Below are positions 60,831 to 64,000 of a DNA stretch of 64,000 nt, piece by piece. The notes beneath the pieces were generated by a model, which did no database searches, was not told the DNA's origin, and saw only the letters and a list, made by a program, of their open reading frames with translations. Positions within the stretch are counted from its first letter, which is position 1; each line of letters begins with the position of its first letter. A program made the translations under genes and the position numbers. Source of the stretch: Pontibaca salina (GTDB taxonomy: Bacteria > Pseudomonadota > Alphaproteobacteria > Rhodobacterales > Rhodobacteraceae); assembly GCF_016307205.1 (NCBI RefSeq), contig NZ_JAEIJD010000001.1, positions 62,001 through 126,000 of the forward strand, in the 5' to 3' direction.

Positions 60831-62492
60831 TCAAACCTCGATTGTCTTGGGGCGGCGACGTTCGAACCACATCACAATCATCAAGCGTGTGACGAAGATT
60901 GCCGTGAACACCGAGGTCAGAATGCCCAATCCCAGAGTGACCGCGAATCCGCGCACCGGTCCCGAGCCCATCGTAAACAAGATCACAGCGGTGATGAAAG
61001 TGGTGATATTGGCGTCGAGGATCGCACTGAGCGCGCGTTCATAGCCAAGTTCGATCGCCCGCACCGGGCCCCGCGCTGATTTCAGCTCCTCGCGGATACG
61101 TTCAAACACCAACACATTGGCGTCCACCGCCATCCCTACGGTCAGTACGATGCCCGCGATTCCCGGCAGCGTCAGTGTCGCTCCAATCAGCGATAACAAA
61201 CCGAAGATCATCGCGACGTTCAGGATCAGCGCGACATTGGCAAAAACCCCGAACAGCCCATAGGACAGGACCATGAACACCAGCACGGCCACAAAAGCGA
61301 CCAGTGTCGCGATCTTGCCCGCATCAATACTGTCCTGCCCCAACTCGGGGCCAATGGTGCGTTCCTCAAGAAAGTCCAGACCGGCCGGCAGCGCGCCAGC
61401 GCGCAGCAACACGGCCAGGTTGGTGCTTTCCTCGACGGTGAAATTACCGGTGATGATACCCGATCCACCCGGGATGTGGCTCTGGATTACCGGGGCGCTA
61501 ATAACCTCATCGTCGAGCACAATGGCAAATGGGCTACCAATATTCTCGGCGGTGTAATTGCCAAATTTGCGCGCGCCCGACGTGTTGAACCGGAAACTGA
61601 CTGCAGGGCGACCATTCTGATCAAAGCTCGGTTGGGCATCGACCAATTCTTCGCCAGTCACCACCGGCGCGGATTCAATCGTATAGTAAACACCGTTTTC
61701 GTCGATTGAGGGCAGAATCTTATTGCCAAGGCCGGGGTTGGAATTGGCATCGGTGCCACGCCCGACCACCGGGTTGAAGGTCAGTTGCGCGGTGGTGCCG
61801 ATGATCTCTTTCAGCTCGGCAGCGCTGCCGATGCCTGGTACCTGAATCAAGATACGGTCGCTGCCCTGCCTCTGAATCGTAGGCTCACGGGTGCCGACCT
61901 CGTCAATACGTCGGCGCACGATTTCCAACGCCTGACGTACAGTGCGGTCGTCGCTCGCTTGCTTTTCCGCATCCGATAACGTGACAATCAACATATCACC
62001 CTGCCCGCGCACGGTGATATCGGTTGAGCCGGCGCCGGTCAGGGTTTGGATCGGTCGCGCGAGGTCCTTTACTGCGGCAACCGCCCGATTCATGCCCTCG
62101 GCGTCTCCGATGCGGACATGCAGGGTGCCCGGCGGCGACTTTTGCAGCCGAATCGTACCCACAGTATCGCGCAAGGGGCGCAGCGTATCGCGGATTTCAG
62201 GCCACATCGCCTCCATCCGGCTTTCGTAAACGTCGCGAACCTGAACCTCGGCCAGAAGATGCGCTCCGCCCCGCAAATCGAGACCCAGATTGACTAGATC
62301 CGACGGCAACCAATTTGGCCAAAGTTCGGCCAAACGCTGGTTCTCCGGCGTATCCGCGCCCTGCTCGATTGCGACGATCGCATCGTTATGCTGTTCGACA
62401 CGTGTGTAGAACGCATTAGGAAGCGCCAGCGCGACGCCGGTCAGGCACAGCAGCCATATCAGGACGCGCCGCCATAAATTGATCTGAAACAT
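60831..62492 (-). CDS. secD: Protein translocase subunit SecD
   Basis: A 553-residue protein: N-terminal helix, large periplasmic P1 domain ([19 protein letters not shown] near 70), and six C-terminal helices with [16 protein letters not shown] and [20 protein letters not shown]. Together with SecF and YajC it forms the accessory translocase complex. Confidence 0.96.
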   Translation of the reverse strand: MFQINLWRRVLIWLLCLTGVALALPNAFYTRVEQHNDAIVAIEQGADTPENQRLAELWPNWLPSDLVNLGLDLRGGAHLLAEVQVRDVYESRMEAMWPEIRDTLRPLRDTVGTIRLQKSPPGTLHVRIGDAEGMNRAVAAVKDLARPIQTLTGAGSTDITVRGQGDMLIVTLSDAEKQASDDRTVRQALEIVRRRIDEVGTREPTIQRQGSDRILIQVPGIGSAAELKEIIGTTAQLTFNPVVGRGTDANSNPGLGNKILPSIDENGVYYTIESAPVVTGEELVDAQPSFDQNGRPAVSFRFNTSGARKFGNYTAENIGSPFAIVLDDEVISAPVIQSHIPGGSGIITGNFTVEESTNLAVLLRAGALPAGLDFLEERTIGPELGQDSIDAGKIATLVAFVAVLVFMVLSYGLFGVFANVALILNVAMIFGLLSLIGATLTLPGIAGIVLTVGMAVDANVLVFERIREELKSARGPVRAIELGYERALSAILDANITTFITAVILFTMGSGPVRGFAVTLGLGILTSVFTAIFVTRLMIVMWFERRRPKTIEV

Positions 62493-62526
62493 GCCCCAGC
62501 CTTCCGATCGGGTTCAGCCGGCAGAA

Positions 62527-62811
62527 TCAGTTTGCCGGTTCGGTCTTGCTGGTAACCGTAGCGATGGTGCTTTTAATCAATCGGATTTTGACGTTTTCGG
62601 CAATCTCGACCTCGACCTCGTTATCGTCTTTGACCTTGACGATCTTGCCGACGATTCCCCCCTGAGTAATGACAATATCGCCCCGGCGCACCGCCGCAAC
62701 CATGGCTGCATGCTCCTTGGCCTTTTTCTGTTGTGGCCGGATCAGCAGGAAGTACATGATCGCAAAGATCAGAACGAGCGGAAGAAACTGGGCGATTGTG
62801 CCACTATCCAT
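62527..62811 (-). CDS. yajC: Preprotein translocase subunit YajC
   Basis: A 94-residue single-pass protein: [20 protein letters not shown] is the membrane helix followed by the RPQQKK signature, then a beta-rich domain ([20 protein letters not shown]). Start 62811 is chosen as [11 protein letters not shown] begins at the membrane anchor. First gene of yajC-secD-secF. Confidence 0.95.
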   Translation of the reverse strand: MDSGTIAQFLPLVLIFAIMYFLLIRPQQKKAKEHAAMVAAVRRGDIVITQGGIVGKIVKVKDDNEVEVEIAENVKIRLIKSTIATVTSKTEPAN

Positions 62812-62982
62812 GAGGAAATCCTTTTGTTGGGCGCGGGGCACATCTCGCCCGCGAATTCGCGCGAAACCTATTCGCAGAAGCTGATCAATGCAAGCCGCCG
62901 ACTGCGCGAATACGAACCCTTACACAGCAGCGCGCGTTACGGCATAAGTACAATCAACGATTCAACGACCAAGGACAGCCCC

Positions 62983-64000
62983 ATGCATGATATCCGCGCC
63001 ATCCGAGAGGCCCCTGCTGAATTTGATGCCGCCTTGGCACGCCGTGGCGAAGCATCCGTCGCTGCCGATTTGCTGGAACTGGATGCGCAGCGCCGCGCCC
63101 GCATCTCGGCCGCCGAGTCCGCGCAGGCCGAACAGAACAAGGCCAGCAAAGATGCTGGTGCCGCCAAGGCCAAAGGCAACGAAACTGAATTTCAGCGTCT
63201 GCGTGCACTGGTATCCGATAAAAAGGCCGAAATCGCAGCCATGCAGGACGAGGCGCGTAAACTGGACGCTGAACTGAGCAAGCGGTTGGCGGGCATCCCC
63301 AACCTGCCCGCCGAGGATGTGCCCGACGGCAATGACGAGGCCGACAATGTCGAAGTGAACCGCTGGGGTAGTCCGCGCGATTTCGGTTTTACACCAAAAG
63401 AACATTTTGAGATTGCCGGTGTTGCCCCGTCGATGGACTTTGAGACTGCCGCGCAGCTTTCAGGATCGCGCTTTGTCCTCCTTTCGGGCGCAGTAGCGCG
63501 AATCCACCGGGCATTGGCACAGTTCATGCTGGATACCCATGTGGACGAGAATGGCCTGACCGAAGTCAACGGCCCGGTCTTGGTGCGACCAGAAGCCATG
63601 TTCGGCACCGGGCAATTGCCGAAATTCGGCGAAGACAGCTATGAAACCACAAATGGCTGGTGGTTGATCCCCACATCCGAGGTCACACTCACCAATATCG
63701 TGGGCGATGCCATCGTCGAGGAAAGCTATCTGCCGCGCCGCTACACCGCCCATTCGCTCTGTTTCCGCTCCGAGGCCGGATCAGCGGGCAAGGATACCCG
63801 CGGGATGTTGCGTCAGCACCAATTCGAGAAGGTCGAGATGGTCAGCATTACCCGCCCGGAAGACAGCGAGGCCGAGCACAAACGCATGTTGCGCTGCGGC
63901 GAGGATCTGTTGGAACGGCTGGAGATCCCTTATCGCACCGTGGTGCTGTGCACCGGCGATATGGGCTTTGGCGCGCGCCGCACCTACGATATCGAAGCAT
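62983..64000 (+). CDS. serS: Seryl-tRNA synthetase (partial)
   Basis: The first 339 residues of a class II aminoacyl-tRNA synthetase; the C-terminus is beyond the right edge. [20 protein letters not shown] begins the N-terminal coiled coil that clamps tRNA-Ser (to about residue 105). Motif 1 ([20 protein letters not shown]-like) and motif 2 ([24 protein letters not shown]) are present; motif 3 is not reached. Divergent from yajC. Confidence 0.95.
   Translation, partial: MHDIRAIREAPAEFDAALARRGEASVAADLLELDAQRRARISAAESAQAEQNKASKDAGAAKAKGNETEFQRLRALVSDKKAEIAAMQDEARKLDAELSKRLAGIPNLPAEDVPDGNDEADNVEVNRWGSPRDFGFTPKEHFEIAGVAPSMDFETAAQLSGSRFVLLSGAVARIHRALAQFMLDTHVDENGLTEVNGPVLVRPEAMFGTGQLPKFGEDSYETTNGWWLIPTSEVTLTNIVGDAIVEESYLPRRYTAHSLCFRSEAGSAGKDTRGMLRQHQFEKVEMVSITRPEDSEAEHKRMLRCGEDLLERLEIPYRTVVLCTGDMGFGARRTYDIEA

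Overview
The window is high-GC alphaproteobacterial DNA, most likely from a marine Rhodobacterales (Roseobacter-type) bacterium. The inference rests on the chromosomal gene sets: an ectABC-ask cluster with a divergent MarR-type regulator, an iscR-iscS-sufBC-yip1-sufD-sufS iron-sulfur cluster, a ccmABCDG cytochrome c maturation block, yajC-secD-secF, a eukaryote-like NADP isocitrate dehydrogenase and small outer-membrane beta-barrel proteins. No taxonomic search was possible.

Layout. 1-1461: chromosomal edge with a partial P1B-4 metal ATPase (minus strand) and tRNA-Val(CAC). 1462-38574: a roughly 37.1-kb prophage integrated in the 3' end of tRNA-Arg(CCG), bounded by a 17-bp direct repeat. From right to left it holds the integrase and excisionase-like gene, small accessory genes (a SLATT-like membrane protein, a Panacea antitoxin with an unknown partner, a TagO-like lipid-free periplasmic protein), a cI/cro-type switch, an early leftward operon of small proteins ending in a P4/D5-type SF3 helicase, an unusual polypurine/polypyrimidine repeat block, then a leftward late operon: HNH nuclease, terminase, portal, S49 protease, HK97-fold capsid, connector and tail genes with a G/GT-type -1 frameshift, tape measure, a very short tail-tip module, and a lysis cassette. 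An island of regulatory and accessory genes (two Arc-type ribbon-helix-helix proteins, a Rha/KilAC antirepressor, a Tat-signal protein, a HIRAN-like gene) interrupts the tail genes. Between the lysis cassette and the left attachment site lie three rightward cargo genes: folE, an outer-membrane protein closely related to the host copy at 49 kb, and an AT-rich AAA ATPase with a HEPN-like C-terminus.

38558-64000: ordinary chromosome: tRNA-Arg, the Suf cluster, an alpha/beta hydrolase, icd, the host outer-membrane protein, an SMR transporter, typA, ectoine genes, Ccm genes, an Mth938-like gene, secF-secD-yajC and the start of serS.

How it works together: the prophage is an apparently complete temperate siphovirus-like genome. 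Transcription of late genes is leftward; genes expected to be expressed in the lysogen (repressor, TagO-like, Panacea pair, folE, omp, AAA ATPase) are mostly rightward. The most interesting parts are the cargo and accessory genes, several of which look like phage defence, toxin-antitoxin or surface modification functions.
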